Assembly: GCF_947507565.1 (NCBI RefSeq)
Contig: NC_089184.1
Location: 1,550,001-1,614,000, forward strand
Direction of reading: 5' to 3'
DNA: 64,000 nucleotides
From: Oscarella lobularis
Taxonomy: Eukaryota; Porifera; Homoscleromorpha; Homosclerophorida; Oscarellidae
The notes beneath the pieces were generated by a model. The model was not told where the DNA came from, did not search any database, and saw only the letters and a list, made by a program, of their open reading frames with translations. The translations under genes and the position numbers were made by a program. This document shows, piece by piece, positions 1 through 14,634 of the stretch. The first letter of the stretch is position 1, and every line of letters starts with the position of its first letter.

Positions 1-3000
1 TGAGGGACTAATCTTTGATTCATAGAGCCTAAATATTAAATTGAGGGACTAATCTTTGATTCTGAAGGCTTACATTTTAAATTGAGGGCCTAATCTTTGA
101 TTCACAGGGCCTAAATATTAAATTGAGGGCCTAATCTTTGATTATAAAGTCCTACAAATTAAATTGAGGGCCTAATACTTGATTCCAAAGGTCTAAACTT
201 TAAATTGAGGGCCTAATCTTAGATTCACAAAGCCTAAATATTAAATTGAGGGACTAATCTTTGATTCATAGGGCCTAAATATTAAATTGAGGGACTAATC
301 TTTGATTCTAAAGGCCTACACTTTAAACTGAGGACATAATCTTTGATTCACAGGGCCTAACTATTAAATTGAGGACATCATCTTTGATTTTAAAGGCCTA
401 AGTATTAAATTTAGGGCCTAATTTATGATTCTAAAAGATAAATATTAAATTGAGGACCTAATCTTTGATTAAAAAAGAGTAAATAATAAATTGAGGGCCT
501 AATCTTTGATTCCAAAGGCCTAAGTATTAAATTGAGGGCCTAATTTATGATTCTAAAGGATAAATATTAAATTGAGGGCCTAATCTTTGATTCACAGGGC
601 CTAAATATTAAATTGAGGGACTAATCTTTGATTCATAGGGCCTAAATATTAAATTGAGGGACTAATCTTTGATTCTAAAGGCCTACATTTTAAATTGAGG
701 GACTAATCTTTGATTCATAGGGCCTAAATATTAAATTGAGGGACTAATCTTTGATTCTAAAGGCCTACACTTTAAACTGAGGACATAATCTTTGATTCAC
801 AGGGCCTAACTATTAAATTGAGGACATCATCTTTGATTTTATTAAAGACCTAAGTATTAAATTTAGGGCCTAATTTATGATTCTAAAAGATAAATATTAA
901 ATTGAGGACCTAATCTTTGATTAAAAAAGACTAAATAATAAATTGAGGGCCTAATCTTTGATTCCAAAGGCCTAAGTATTAAATTGAGGGCCTAATTTAT
1001 GATTCTAAAGGATCAATATTAAATTGAGGGCCTAATCTTTGATTAAAAAAGACTAAATAATAAATTGAGGGCCTAATCTTTGATTCCAAAGGCCTAAGTA
1101 TTAAATTGAGGGCCTAATTTATGATTCTAAAAGATAAATATTAAATTGAGGGCCTAATCTTTGATTCACAGGGCCTAAATATTAAATTGAGGGACTAATC
1201 TTTGATTCATAGGGCCTAAATATTAAATTGAGGGACTAATCTTTGATTCTAAAGGCCTACATTTTAAATTGAGGGCCTAATCTTTGATTATAAAGTCCTA
1301 CAAATTAAATTGAGGGCCTAATATTTGATTCCAAAGGCCTAAACTTTAAATTGAGGGCATAATCTTTGATTCACAGGGCCTAAATATTAAATTGAGGGAC
1401 TAATCTTTGATTCTAAAGGCCTAAGTATTAAATTAAGAGCCTAAGTATTAAATTGAGGGCCTAATTTATTATTCTAAAGGATAAATATTAAATTGAGGAA
1501 CTAATCTTTGATTATAAAGGCCGAAATATTAAATTGAGGGCCTAATCTTTGATTCTAAAAGCCTACATTTTAAATTGAGGGCCTAATCTTTGATTCACAG
1601 GGCTTAAATAATAAATTGAGGGACTAATCTTTGATTATAAAGGCCTAAATATTAAATTGAGGGCCTAATCTTTGATTCACAGGGCATAAATATTAAATTG
1701 AGGGCCTAATCTTTGATTCTAAAGGCCTAAGTATTAAATTGAGGGCCTAATTTATGATTCTAAAGGATAAATATTAAATTGAGGGCCTAATCTTTGATTC
1801 ACAGGGCCTAAATATTAAATTGAGCACATAATCTTTGATTATAAAGGCCTAAATATTAAATTGAGGGCCTAATCTTTGATTCTAAAAGCCTACATTTTAA
1901 ATTGAGGGCCTAATCTTTGATTCACAGGACCTAAATATTAAATTGAGGGACTAATCTTTGATTCATAGAGCCTAAATATTAAATTGAGGGACTAATCTTT
2001 GATTCTGAAGGCTTACATTTTAAATTGAGGGCCTAATCTTTGATTCACAGGGCCTAAATATTAAATTGAGGGCCTAATCTTTGATTATAAAGTCCTACAA
2101 ATTAAATTGAGGGCCTAATACTTGATTCCAAAGGCCTAAACTTTAAATTGAGGGCCTAATCTTAGATTCACATAGCCTAAATATTAAATTGAGGGACTAA
2201 TCTTTGATTCATAGGGCCTAAATATTAAATTGAGGGACTAATCTTTGATTCTAAAGGCCTACACTTTAAACTGAGGACATAATCTTTGATTCACAGGGCC
2301 TAACTATTAAATTGAGGACATCATCTTTGATTTTAAAGGCCTAAGTATTAAATTTAGGGCCTAATTTATGATTCTAAAAGATAAATATTAAATTGAGGAC
2401 CTAATCTTTGATTAAAAAAGACTAAATAATAAATTGAGGGCCTAATCTTTGATTCCAAAGGCCTAAGTATTAAATTGAGGGCCTAATTTATTATTCTAAA
2501 GGATAAATATTAAATTGAGGGCCTAATCTTTGATTAAAAAATACTAAATAATAAATTGAGGGCCTAATCTTTGATTCTAAAAGAGTACATTTTAAATTGA
2601 GGGGCTAATCTTTGATTCACAGGGCTTAAATAATAAATTGAGGGACTAATCTTTGATTATAAAGGCCTAAATATTAAATTGAGGGCCTAATCTTTGATTC
2701 ACAGGGCCTAAATATTAAATTGAGCACCTAATCTTTGATTCTAAAGGCCTACGTATTAAATTGAAGGCCAAATTTATGATTCTTAAGGATAAATATTAAA
2801 TTGAGGGCCTAATCTTTGATTAACAGGGCCTAAATATTAAATTGAGGGAATAATCTTTGATTCATAGGGACTAAATATTAAATTGAGGGACTAATCTTTG
2901 ATTCTAAAGTCCTACACTTTAAACTGAGGACATAATCTTTGATTCACAGGGCCTGACTATTAAATTGAGGACATAATCTTTGATTCTAAAGGCCTACGTA

Positions 3001-6000
3001 TTAAATTGAAGGCCAAATTTATGATTCTTAAGGATAAATATTAAATTGAGGGCCTAATCTTTGATTCACAGGGCCTAAATATTAAATTGAGGGAATAATC
3101 TTTGATTCATAGAGACTAAATATTAAATTGAGGGACTAATCTTTGATTCCGAAGGCCTAAACTTTAAATTGAGGGCCTAATCTTTGATTCACAAAGCCTA
3201 AATAACAAATTGAGGAACCAATCTTTGATTCTAAAGGCCTAAGTATCAAATTAAGGGCCTAATCTTTGATTCACAGGGCCTAAATATTAAATTGAGGGCC
3301 TAATCTTTGACTCTAAAGGCCTAAGTATAAAATTAAGGGCCTAAGTATTAAATTGAAGGCCTAATTTATTATTCTAAAGGATAAATATTAAATTGAGGAA
3401 CTAATCTTTGATTATAAAGGTCTAAATATTAAGTTGAGGGCCTAATCTTTCATTATAAAGGCCTACATTTTAAATTGAGGGCCTAATCTTTGATTCACAG
3501 GGCCTAAATATTAAATTGAGGGACTAATCATTGATTATAAAGTCCTACAAATGAAATTGAGGGCATAATATTTGATTCCAAAGGCCTAAGTATTAAATTG
3601 AGGGCCTAATTTATGATTCAAAAGGATAAATATTAAATTGAGGGCCTAATCTTTGATTCACAGGGCCTAAATATTAAATTGAGGGCCTAATCTTTGATTA
3701 TAAAGTCCTACAAATTAAATTGAGGGCCTAATATTTGATTCCAAAGGCCTAAACTTTAAATTGAGGGCATAATCTTAGATTCACAGGGCCTAAATATTAA
3801 ATTGAAAGACTAATCTTTGATTCTAAACGCAAACATTTTCAATTGAGGGCCTAATCTTTGATTCACAGGGCCTAAATATTAAATTGAGGGCCTAATCTTA
3901 GATTCACAGGGCCTAAATATTAAATTGAAAGACTAATCTTTGATGCTAAACGCATACATTTTCAATTGAGGGCCTAATCTTTGATTCACAGGGCCTAAAT
4001 ATTAAATCGAGGGCCTAATCTTTGATTCACAAGGCCAAAATATTAAATTGAGGGCCTAATCTTTGATTATAAAGGAATAAGTATTAAATTGAGGGCCTAA
4101 TTTATTATTCTAAAAATCAATATTAAATTGAGGGCCTAATCTTTGATTAAAAAAGAAAAAATAATAAATTGAGGGCCTAATCTTTGATTCCAAAGGCGTA
4201 AGTATTAAATTGAGAGCCTAATTTATTATTCTGAAAGATAAATATTAAATTGAGGGCCTAATCTTTGATTCTAAAGCCCTACATTTTAAATTGAGGGCCT
4301 AATCTTTGATTCACAGGGCCTAAATATTAAATTGAGGGACTAATCTTTGATTCATAGGGCCTAAATATTAAATTGAGGGACTAATCTTTGATTCATAAGG
4401 CCTAAATATTAAATTGAGGGACTAATCTTTGATTTTAAAAGCCTACATTTTAAATTGAGGGCCTAATCTTTGATTCACAGGAAATAAACTTTAAATTGAG
4501 AGCCTAATCTTTGATTATAAAGTCCTAAAAATTAAATTGAGGGCCTAATATTTGATTCCAAAGGCCTAAACTTCAAATTGAGGGCATAATCCTTGATTCA
4601 GAGGTCCTAAATATTAAATTGAGGGAATAATCTTTGATTCTACAGGCCTACAATTTAAATTGAGGGCCTAATCTTTGATTCACAGGGCCTAAACTTTAAA
4701 TTGAGGGCATAATCTTTGATTCACAGGGCCTAAATATTAAATTGAGAGAATAATCTTTGATTCTACAGGCCTACAATTTAAATTGAGGACAAAATCTTTG
4801 ATTCAACGGGCTTAAATATGAATTTGAGGGACGAATCTTTGATTCTAAAGGCCTACATTTTAGATTGAGGGCCTAATCTTGAATTCACAAGGCCTAAATA
4901 TTAAATTGAGGGAATAATCTTTGATTCATAGGGCCTAAATATTAAATTGAGGGACTAATCTTTGATTATAAAGTCCTACAAATTAAATTAAGGGCCTAAT
5001 ATTTGATTCCAAAAGCCTAAACTTTAAATTGAGGGCATAATCTTTGATTCACAGGGCCTAAATATTAAATTGAAGGAATAATCTTTGATTCTACTGGCCT
5101 ACAATTTAAATTGAGGACCAAATCTTTGATTCACAGGGCCTAAATATTAAATTGAAAGACTAATCTTTGATTCTAAACGCATACATTTTCAATTGAGGGC
5201 CTAATCATTGATTCATAGGGCCTAAATATTAAATTGAGGGCCAAATCTTTGATTCACAGGGCTAAAATATTAAATTGAGGGCCTAATCTTTGATTCTAAA
5301 GGCCTAAGTATTAAATTGAGGGCCTAATTTATTATTCTAAAAGATCAATATTAAATTGAGGGCCTAATCTTTGATTAAAAAAGACTAAATAATAAATTGA
5401 GGGCCTAATCTTTGATTCCAAAGGCCTAAGTATTAAATTGAGGGCCTAATTTATGATTCAAAAGGATAAATATTAAATTGAGGGCCTAATCTTTGATTCA
5501 CAGGGCCTAAATATTAAATTGAGGGCCTAATCTTTGATTCACAGGGCTAAAATATTAAATTGAAGGCCTAATCTTTGATTCTAAAGGCCTAAGTATTAAA
5601 TTGAGGGACTAATTTATTATTCTAAAAGATCAATATTAAATTGAGGGCCTAATCTTTGATTAAAAAAGACTAAATAATAAATTGAGGGCCTAATCTTTGA
5701 TTCCAAAGGCCTAAGTATTAAATTGAGGGCCTAATTTATGATTCAAAAGGATAAATATTAAATTGAGGGCCAAATCTTTGATTCACAGGGCCTAAATATT
5801 AAATTGAGGGAATAATCTTTGATTCATAGGGCCTAAATATTAAATTGAGGGACTAATCTTTGATTCTAAAGGCCTAGATATTAAATTCAGGGCCTAATTT
5901 TTGATTCACAGGGCCTAAATATTAAATTGAGGGACTAATCTTTGATTCACAGGGCCTAAATATTAAATTGAGGGCCTAATCTTTGATTCTAAAGACCTAA

Positions 6001-8658
6001 GTTTGAAATTAAAGGGCCCAATTTATGATTCTAAAAGATAAATATTAAATTGAGCACCTAATCTTTGATTATAAAGGCCTACATTTTAAATTGAGGGCCT
6101 AATCTTTGATTCACAAAGCCTAAATATTAAATTGAGGGACCAATCTTTGATTCTAAAGGCCTACGTATTAAATTGAAGGCCTAATTTATGATTCTTAAGG
6201 ATAAATATCAAATTGAGGACATATTCTTTGATTAGAAAAACTTAAATATTAAATTGGGGACCTAATCTTTGATTCTAAAGGCCTACATTTTAAATGTAGG
6301 GCCTAATCTTTGATTCACAGGGCCTAAATAATAAATTGAGGGACTAATCTTTGATTCACAGGGCCTCAATATTAAATTGAGGGACTAATCTTTGATTCTA
6401 AAAGCCTACATTTTAAATTGAGGACCTAATCTTTGATTCACAGGGCTAAAATATTAAATTGAGGGCTTAATCTTTGATTCTAAAGGCCTAAGTATTAAAT
6501 TGAGGGCCTAATTTATTATTCTAAAGGATCAATATTAAATATAGGGCCTAATCTTTGATTAAAAAAGACTAAATAATAAATTGAGGGCCTAATCTTTGAT
6601 TCCAAAGGCCTAAGTATTAAATTGAGGGCCTAATTTATGATTCTAAAAGATAAATATTAAATTGAGGGCCTAATCTTTGATTCACAGGGCCTAAATATTA
6701 AATTGAGGGAATAATCTTTGATTCATAGGGCCTAAATATTAAATTGAGGGACTAATCTTTGATTCTAAAGACCTACATTTTAAATTGAGGGCCTAATCTT
6801 TGATTCACAGGGCTTAAATATTCAATTGAGGGCCTAATCTTTGATTATATAGTCCTACAAATTAAATTGAGGGCCTAATATTTGATTCCAAAGGCCTAAA
6901 CTTTAAATTGAGGGCATAATCTTTGATTCACAGGGCCTAAATATTAAATTGAGGGAATAATCTTTGATTCTACAGGCCTACAATTTAAATTGAGGACCAA
7001 ATCTTTGATTCACAGAGCTTAAAAATTAATTTGAGGAACGAATCTTTGATTCTAAAGGCCTACATTTTAAAATGAGGGCCTAATTTATTATTCTAAAGGA
7101 GAAATATTAAATTGAGGAACTAATCTTTGATTATGAAGGCCTAAATATTAAATTGAGGGCCTAATCTTTGATTCACAGAGCCTAAATATTAAATTGAGGG
7201 ACTAATCTTTGATTCAAAAGGCCTACATTTTAAATTGAGGGCCTAATCTTTGATTCACAAGGCCTAAATATTAAATTGAGGGACTAATCTTAGATTCACA
7301 GGGCCTAAATATTAAATTGAAAGACTAATCTTTGATTCTAAACGCATACATTTTCAATTGAGGGCCTAATCTTTGATTCACAGGGCCTAAATATTAAATT
7401 GAGGGCCTAATCTTTGATTCACAGAGCTAAAATATTAAATTGAGGGCCTAATCTTTGATTCTAAAGGCCTAAGTATTAAATTGAGGGCCTAATTTATTAT
7501 TCTAAAAGATCAATATTAAATTGAGGGCCTAATCTTTGATAGAAAAAGATTAAATAATAAATTGAGGGCCTAATCTTTGATTCCAAAGGCCTAAGTATTA
7601 AATTGAGGGCCTAATTTATGATTCAAAAGGATAAATATTAAATTGAGGGCCTAATCTTTGATTCACAGGGCCTAAATATTAAATTGAGGGAATAATCTTT
7701 GATTCATAGGGCCTAAATATTAAATTGAGGGACTAATCTTTGATTCTAAAGGCCTACATTTTAAACTGAGGGCCTAATCTTTGATTCACAGGGCCTAAAT
7801 ATTAAATTGAGGGCCTAATCTTTGATTATAAAGTCCTACAAATTAAATTGAGGGCCTAATATTTGATTCCAAAGGCCTAAACTTTAAATTGAGGGCCTAA
7901 TCTTAGATTCACAGAGCCTAAATATTAAATTGAGGAACTAATCTTTGATTATAAAGTCCTACAAATTAAATTGAGAGCCTAATTTTTGATTAACAGGGCC
8001 AAAATATTAAATTGAGGACATAATCTTTGATTCACAGGGCCTAAATATTAAATTGAGGGCCTAATCTTTGATTCTAAAGACCTAAGTTTGAAATTAAAGG
8101 GCCCAATTTATGATTCTAAAAGATAAATATTAAATTGAGCATCTAATCTTTGATTATAAAGGCCTACATTTTAAATTGAGGGCCTAATCTTTGATTCACA
8201 GGGCCTAAATAATAAATTGAGGGACTAATCTTTGATTCACAGGGCCTAAATATTAAATTGAGGACCTAATCTTTGATTCACAGGGCCTAAATATTAAATT
8301 GAGGACCTAATCTTTGATTCTAAAGACCTAAGTATTAAATTTAGGGCCTAATTTATGATTCCAAAAGATAAATATTAAATTGAGGACCTAATCTTTGATT
8401 ATAAAGGCTTAAATATTAAAATGAGGGCCTAATTTATTATTCTAAAGGATAAATATTAAATTGAGGAACTAATCTTTGATTATAAAGGCCTAAATATTAA
8501 ATTGAGGGCCTAATCTTTGATTCTAAAGGCCTACATTTTAAATTGAGGGCCTAATCTTTGATTCACAGGACCTAAATATTAAATTGAGGGCCTAATCTTT
8601 GATTGCAAAGGCCTAATGTTTAAATTGAGGTTCTAATCTTTGATTCACAAAGCCTAAA

Positions 8659-11600
8659 TAGTAAATTGAAAGCTTAATCTTTGATTCACAGGGCGCAAAT
8701 ATTAAATTGAGGGAATAATGTTGATTCTAAAGGCTTAAATATTAAATTGAGGGACTAATCCTTGATTCTAAAGGCCTACACTTCAAACTGAGGACATAAT
8801 TATTAATTCACAGGGCCTAACTATTAAATTGAGGACATAATATTTTATTTTAAAGGCCTAAGTATTAAATTCAGGGCCTAATTTATGATTCTAAAAGATA
8901 AATATTAAATTGAGGCCTAATCTTTGATTAAAAGGACCTAAATATTAAACTGAGGGACTAATCTTTGATTCCAAAAACCTAAACTTTAAATTGATGGCCT
9001 AGTCTTTGATTCACAAAGCCTAAATATTAAATTGAGGGACCAATCTTTGATTCTAAAGGCCTACGTATTAAATTGAAGGCCTAATTTATGATTCTTAAGG
9101 ACAAATATTAAATTGAGGACATAATCTTTGATTAGAAAAACCTAAATATTAAATTGAGGGCCTAATCTTTGATTCTAAAGGCCTACATTTTAAATTGAGG
9201 GCCTAATCTTTGATTCACAGGGCCTAAATATTAAATTGAGGGACTAATCTTTGATTCTAAAGGCCTACATTTTAAATTGAGGGCCTAATCTTTGATTCAC
9301 AGGGCTAAAATATTAAATTGAGGTCCTAATCTTTGATTTTAAAGGCCTAAGTATTAAATTGAGGGCCTAATTTATTATTCTAAAGGATCAATATTAAATT
9401 GAGGGCCTAATCTTTGATTAAAAAAGACTAAATAATAAATTGAGGGCCTAATCTTTGATTCCAAAGGCCTAAGTATTAAATTGAGGGCCTAATTTATGAT
9501 TCTAAAAGATAAATATTAAATTGAGGGCCTAATTTTTGATTCAGAGGGCCTAAATATTAAATTGAGGGAATAATCTTTGATTCATAGAGCCTAAATATTA
9601 AATTGAGGGACTAATCTTTGATTCTAAAGGCCTACATTTTAAATTGAGGGCCTAATCTTTGATTCACAGGGCCTAAATATTAAATTGAGGGCCTAATCTT
9701 TGATTATAAAGTCCTACAAATTAAATTGAGGGCCTAGTATTTGATTCCAAAAGCCTAAACTTTAAATTGAGGGCATAATCTTTGATTCACAGGGCCTAAA
9801 TATTAAATTGAGGGACTAATCTTTGATTCTAAAGGCCTACATTTTAAATTGAGGGCCTAATCTTTGATTCACAGGGCCTAAATATTAAATTGAGGGACTA
9901 ATCTTTGATTCTAAAGGCATACAAATTAAATTGAGGGCCTAGTATTTGATTCCAAAAGCCTAAACTTTAAATTGAGGGCATAATCTTTGATTTACAGGGC
10001 CTAAATATTAAATTGAGGGAATAATCTTTGATTCTACAGGCCTACAATTTAAATTGAGGACCAAATCTTTGATTCACAGAGCTTAAATATTAATTTGAGG
10101 GACGAATCTTTGATTCTAAAGGCCTACATTTTAAAATGAGGGCCTAATCTTTGATTCACAGGGCCTAAATATTAAATTGAGGGGCTAATCTTTGATTCTA
10201 AAGGCCTACATTTTAAATTGAAAGCTTAATCTTTGATTCACAGGGCGCAAATATTAAATTGAGGGAATAATGTTGATTCTAAAGGCTTAAATATTAAATT
10301 GAGGGACTAATCCTTGATTCTAAAGGCCTACACTTCAAACTGAGGACATAATTATTAATTCACAGGGCCTAACTATTAAATTGAGGACATAATATTTTAT
10401 TTTAAAGGCCTAAGTATTAAATTCAGGGCCTAATTTATGATTCTAAAAGATAAATATTAAATTGAGGCCTAATCTTTGATTAAAAGGACCTAAATATTAA
10501 ACTGAGAGACTAATCTTTGATTCCAAAAACCTAAACTTTAAATTGATGGCCTAGTCTTTGATTCACAAAGCCTAAATATTAAATTGAGGGACCAATCTTT
10601 GATTCTAAAGGCCTACGTATTAAATTGAAGGCCTAATTTATGATTCTTAAGGACAAATATTAAATTGAGGACATAATCTTTGATTAGAAAAACCTAAATA
10701 TTAAATTGAGGGCCTAATCTTTGATTCTAAAGGCCTACATTTTAAATTGAGGGCCTAATCTTTGATTCACAGGGCCTAAATATTAAATTGAGGGACTAAT
10801 CTTTGATTCTAAAGGCCTACATTTTAAATTGAGGGCCTAATCTTTGATTCACAGGGCTAAAATATTAAATTGAGGTCCTAATCTTTGATTTTAAAGGCCT
10901 AAGTATTAAATTGAGGGCCTAATTTATTATTCTAAAGGATCAATATTAAATTGAGGGCCTAATCTTTGATTAAAAAAGACTAAATAATAAATTGAGGGCC
11001 TAATCTTTGATTCCAAAGGCCTAAGTATTAAATTGAGGGCCTAATTTATGATTCTAAAAGATAAATATTAAATTGAGGGCCTAATTTTTGATTCAGAGGG
11101 CCTAAATATTAAATTGAGGGAATAATCTTTGATTCATAGAGCCTAAATATTAAATTGAGGGACTAATCTTTGATTCTAAAGGCCTACATTTTAAATTGAG
11201 GGCCTAATCTTTGATTCACAGGGCCTAAATATTAAATTGAGGGCCTAATCTTTGATTATAAAGTCCTACAAATTAAATTGAGGGCCTAGTATTTGATTCC
11301 AAAAGCCTAAACTTTAAATTGAGGGCATAATCTTTGATTCACAGGGCCTAAATATTAAATTGAGGGACTAATCTTTGATTCTAAAGGCCTACATTTTAAA
11401 TTGAGGGCCTAATCTTTGATTCACAGGGCCTAAATATTAAATTGAGGGACTAATCTTTGATTCTAAAGGCATACAAATTAAATTGAGGGCCTAGTATTTG
11501 ATTCCAAAAGCCTAAACTTTAAATTGAGGGCATAATCTTTGATTTACAGGGCCTAAATATTAAATTGAGGGAATAATCTTTGATTCTACAGGCCTACAAT

Positions 11601-11781
11601 TTAAATTGAGGACCAAATCTTTGATTCACAGAGCTTAAATATTAATTTGAGGGACGAATCTTTGATTCTAAAGGCCTACATTTTAAAATGAGGGCCTAAT
11701 CTTTGATTCACAGGGCCTAAATATTAAATTGAGGGGCTAATCTTTGATTCTAAAGGCCTACATTTTAAATTGTGGGCTTAA
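8659..11781. repeat. Higher-order duplication: two consecutive 1562-bp blocks of the 41-bp satellite
   Basis: A distinctive monomer series beginning AAAGCTTAATC and including the unusual AATAATGTTGATTC and TTATTAATTCAC variants starts at 8659 and again at 10221. The two blocks read almost identically for 1562 bp, about 38 monomers. Divergence starts near 11782, where the second copy reads TGTGGGCTTAATC. This is block-level duplication by unequal exchange on top of the 41-bp periodicity. Confidence 0.85.
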
Positions 11782-12811
11782 TCTTTGATTCACAGGGCCT
11801 AAATATTAAATTGAGGAACTAATCTTTGATTCTAAAGGCCTACATTTTAAATTGAGGGCCTAATCTTTGATTCACAGAGCCAAAATATTAAATTGAGGGC
11901 CTACTCGTTGATTCATAGGGCCTAAATATTAAATGGAGGGACTAATCTTTGATTTACAGGGCTTAAATATTAAATTGAGGGACTAATCTTTGAGTCACAG
12001 GGACTAAATATTAAAATGAGGGACTAATCTTTGATTATAAAGTCCTACAAATTAAATTGAGGGCCTAATATTTGATTCCAAAGTCCTAAACTTTAAATTG
12101 AGGGCCTAATCTTTGATTCACAGGGCCTGAATATTAAATTGAGGTACTAATCTTTGATTCTAAAGGCCTACATTTTAAATTGAGGACCTAATCTTTGATT
12201 CACAGGGCCTAAATATTAAATTGAGGGCCTAATCTTTGATTCTTGGGCCTAAGTATTAAATTGAGGGCTTAATTTATTATTCTAAAGGATAAGTATTAAA
12301 TTAAGGACCTAATCTTTGATTCTAAAGGCCTAAATAATAAATTGAGAGCCTAATCTTTGATTCTAAAGGCCTACATTTTAAATTGAGGGCCTAATCTTTG
12401 ATTCACAGGGCCTAAACTTTAAATTTAGGGCCTAATCTTTGATTCACAAAGCCTAAATATTAAATTAAGGGACTAATCTTTGATTCTAAAGGCCTACATT
12501 TTAAATTGAGGGCCTAATCTTTGATTCACAGGGCCTAAATATTAAATTGAGGGCCTAATCTTTGACTCTAAAGGCCTAAGTATTAAATTAAGGGCCTAAG
12601 TATTAAATTGAGGGCCTATTTTATGATTCTAAAGGATAAATATTAAATTGAGGACCTAATCTTTGATTATAAAGGCCTAAATATTAAATTGAGGGCCTAA
12701 TCTTTGATTATAAAGACCTACATTTTAAATTGAGGGCCTAATCTTTGATTCACAGGGCCTAAATCTTAAATTGAGGGACTAATCTTTGATTCACAGGGCC
12801 TAAATATTAAA

Positions 12812-13550
12812 TTGAGGGCTTAATCTTTGATTATAAAGTCCTTCAAATTAAATTGAGGGCCTAATCTTTGATTATAAAGGCCTACATTTTAAATTGAGGG
12901 CCTAATCTTTGATTCACAGGGCGTAAATATTAAATTGAGAAACTAATCTTTGATTCACAGGGCCTAAATATTGAATTGAGGGACTAATCTTTGATTCTAA
13001 AGGCCTACATTTTAAATTGAGGGCCTAATCTTTGATTCACAGGGCCTAAATATTAAATTGAGGGACTAATCTTTGATTCTAAAGGCATACATTTTAAATT
13101 TTGGGCCTAATCTTTGATTCACAGTTCCTAAATATTAAATTAAGGGACTAATCTTTGATTCACAGGGCCTAAATATTAAATTGAGGGCTTAATCTTTGAT
13201 TATAAAGTCCTTCAAATTAAATTGAGGGCCTAATCTTTGATTATAAAGGCCTACATTTTAAATTGAGGGCCTAATCTTTGATTCACAGGGCGTAAATATT
13301 AAATTGAGAAACTAATCTTTGATTCACAGGGCCTAAATATTGAATTGAGGGACTAATCTTTGATTCTAAAGGCCTACATTTTAAATTGAGGGCCTAATCT
13401 TTGATTCACAGGGCCTAAATATTAAATTGAGGGACTAATCTTTGATTCTAAAGGCATACATTTTAAATTTTGGGCCTAATCTTTGATTCACAGTTCCTAA
13501 ATATTAAATTAAGGGACTAATCTTTGATTCACAGGGCCTAAATATTAAAT
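12812..13550. repeat. Higher-order duplication: two 369-bp (nine-monomer) blocks
   Basis: The series containing GTCCTTCAAATTAAATTG, GGGCGTAAATATTAAATTG and TTTTGGGCCTAATC variants at 12812 recurs 369 bp later at 13181, exactly nine 41-bp monomers. A further block pair with offset 1943 bp links about 1-560 with about 1944-2503, sharing a rare CATAGAGCC monomer followed by a CTGAAGGCTTAC monomer. Confidence 0.8.
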
Positions 13551-14133
13551 TGAGGGCCTAATCTTTGATTCTAAAGGCCTAAGTATTAAATTGAGGGTCT
13601 AATTTATGATTCTAAAGGATAAATATTAAATTGAGGACCTAATCTTTGATTATAAAGGCCTAAATATTAATTGAGGGCCTAATCTTTGATTCTAAAGGCC
13701 TAAGTATGAAATTGAAGACTTAATCTTTTATTCTAAAGGCCAAATATTAAATTGCGGGCCTAATCTTTGATTGTAAAGACCTACAAATTAAATTGAGGGC
13801 CTATTCTTTGATTCTAAAGACCTAGAAATTAAAATGAAGGCCTAATCTTTGATTCACAGGGCCTAAATATTAAATTGAGGGCCTAATCTTTGATTCTAAA
13901 CGCCTAAATATTAAATTGAGGGCCTAATCTTTGATTCTAAAGACCTAAAAATTAAATTAAGGGCCTAATCTTTGATTCTAAAGGCCTAAATATTAAATTG
14001 ACGACCTAATCTTTGATTCTAAAGGCCTCAGTATTAAATTGAGGGCCTAAACTTTGATTCTAAAGGCTAAATATTAAATTGAGGGCCTAATCTTTTATTC
14101 TAAAGGCTCAAGTATTAAATTGAGGGCTTAGTC

Positions 14134-14634
14134 TTGGGGACAATTGTCCTGGAGACAATTGTCCTGGAGACAATTGTCCTGGTGACAATTGTCCTGGGGA
14201 CAATTGTCCTGGGGACAATTGCCCTGGAGACAATTGTCCTGGGGACAATTGTCATGGAGACAATTGTCATGGGGACAATTGTCCTCAATTGTCCTGGAGA
14301 CAATTGCCCTGGAGACAATTGTCCTTGAGACAATTGTCCTTGGGACAATTGTTCTTGAGACAATTGTCCTGGTGACAATTGTCCACGGGATAATTTTCCT
14401 GGAGACAATTGTCCTGGGGACAATTGCCCTGGAGACAATTATCCTGGAGACAATTGCCCTGGGGACAATTGTCCTGGGGACAATTGTCCGGGGACAATTG
14501 TCCGTGGGACAATTGTCCGGGGACAATTGTCCGGGGGACAATTGTCCTGGTGACAATTGTCCTGGGAACAATTGTCCTGGAGACAATTGTCTCCAGGACA
14601 ATTGTCTCCAGGACATTTTTCCCCAGGACAATTG
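14134..14634. repeat. 15-bp minisatellite built on the palindrome GACAATTGTC (about 33 copies)
   Basis: Units of the form GGRGACAATTGTCCT repeat every 15 bp. Each unit contains the perfect 10-bp palindrome GACAATTGTC, which includes an MfeI site. Because 15 is a multiple of three, the array is open in all reading frames on both strands. Those frames translate to repeats such as ETIVL or DNCPG and are not treated as genes. The array directly abuts the 41-bp satellite. Confidence 0.95.
14562..14611. repeat. Orientation switch at the end of the 15-bp array: long near-perfect palindrome
   Basis: Up to about 14580 the units read GGAGACAATTGTCCT. After the shared core at 14581-14590 they read AGGACAATTGTCTCC, the reverse complement. 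The junction is a perfect palindrome from 14576 to 14597, and it extends with few mismatches to about 14562-14611. This could extrude as a cruciform. Confidence 0.85.

Larger units (their letters stand above)
1..14133. repeat. 41-bp AT-rich tandem satellite array (about 340 monomers)
   Basis: The stretch is a continuous head-to-tail array with a spacing of about 41 bp between successive copies of a core reading ATTGAGGGCCTAATC, followed by TTTGATTC, a variable GG(C)CT segment and TAAATATTAA. Monomer variants recur (for example CATAGGGCC, TATAAAGTCC, TTATGATTC), so the array is built from a limited set of monomer classes. AATC-TTT-GATT inside each monomer is a short inverted repeat. No reading frame longer than about 60 codons exists here because every frame has frequent TAA stops. 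I see no gene. The array runs off the left edge, so its true length is unknown. Confidence 0.97.

Noticed and set aside
1..14133. CRISPR-like array
   Set aside because: Units are contiguous degenerate 41-mers with no distinct spacers, and the genome is eukaryotic.
1..14133. Telomeric repeat
   Set aside because: TTGAGGG and occasional TTTAGGG strings occur, but only once per 41-bp unit and not as a telomeric tandem.
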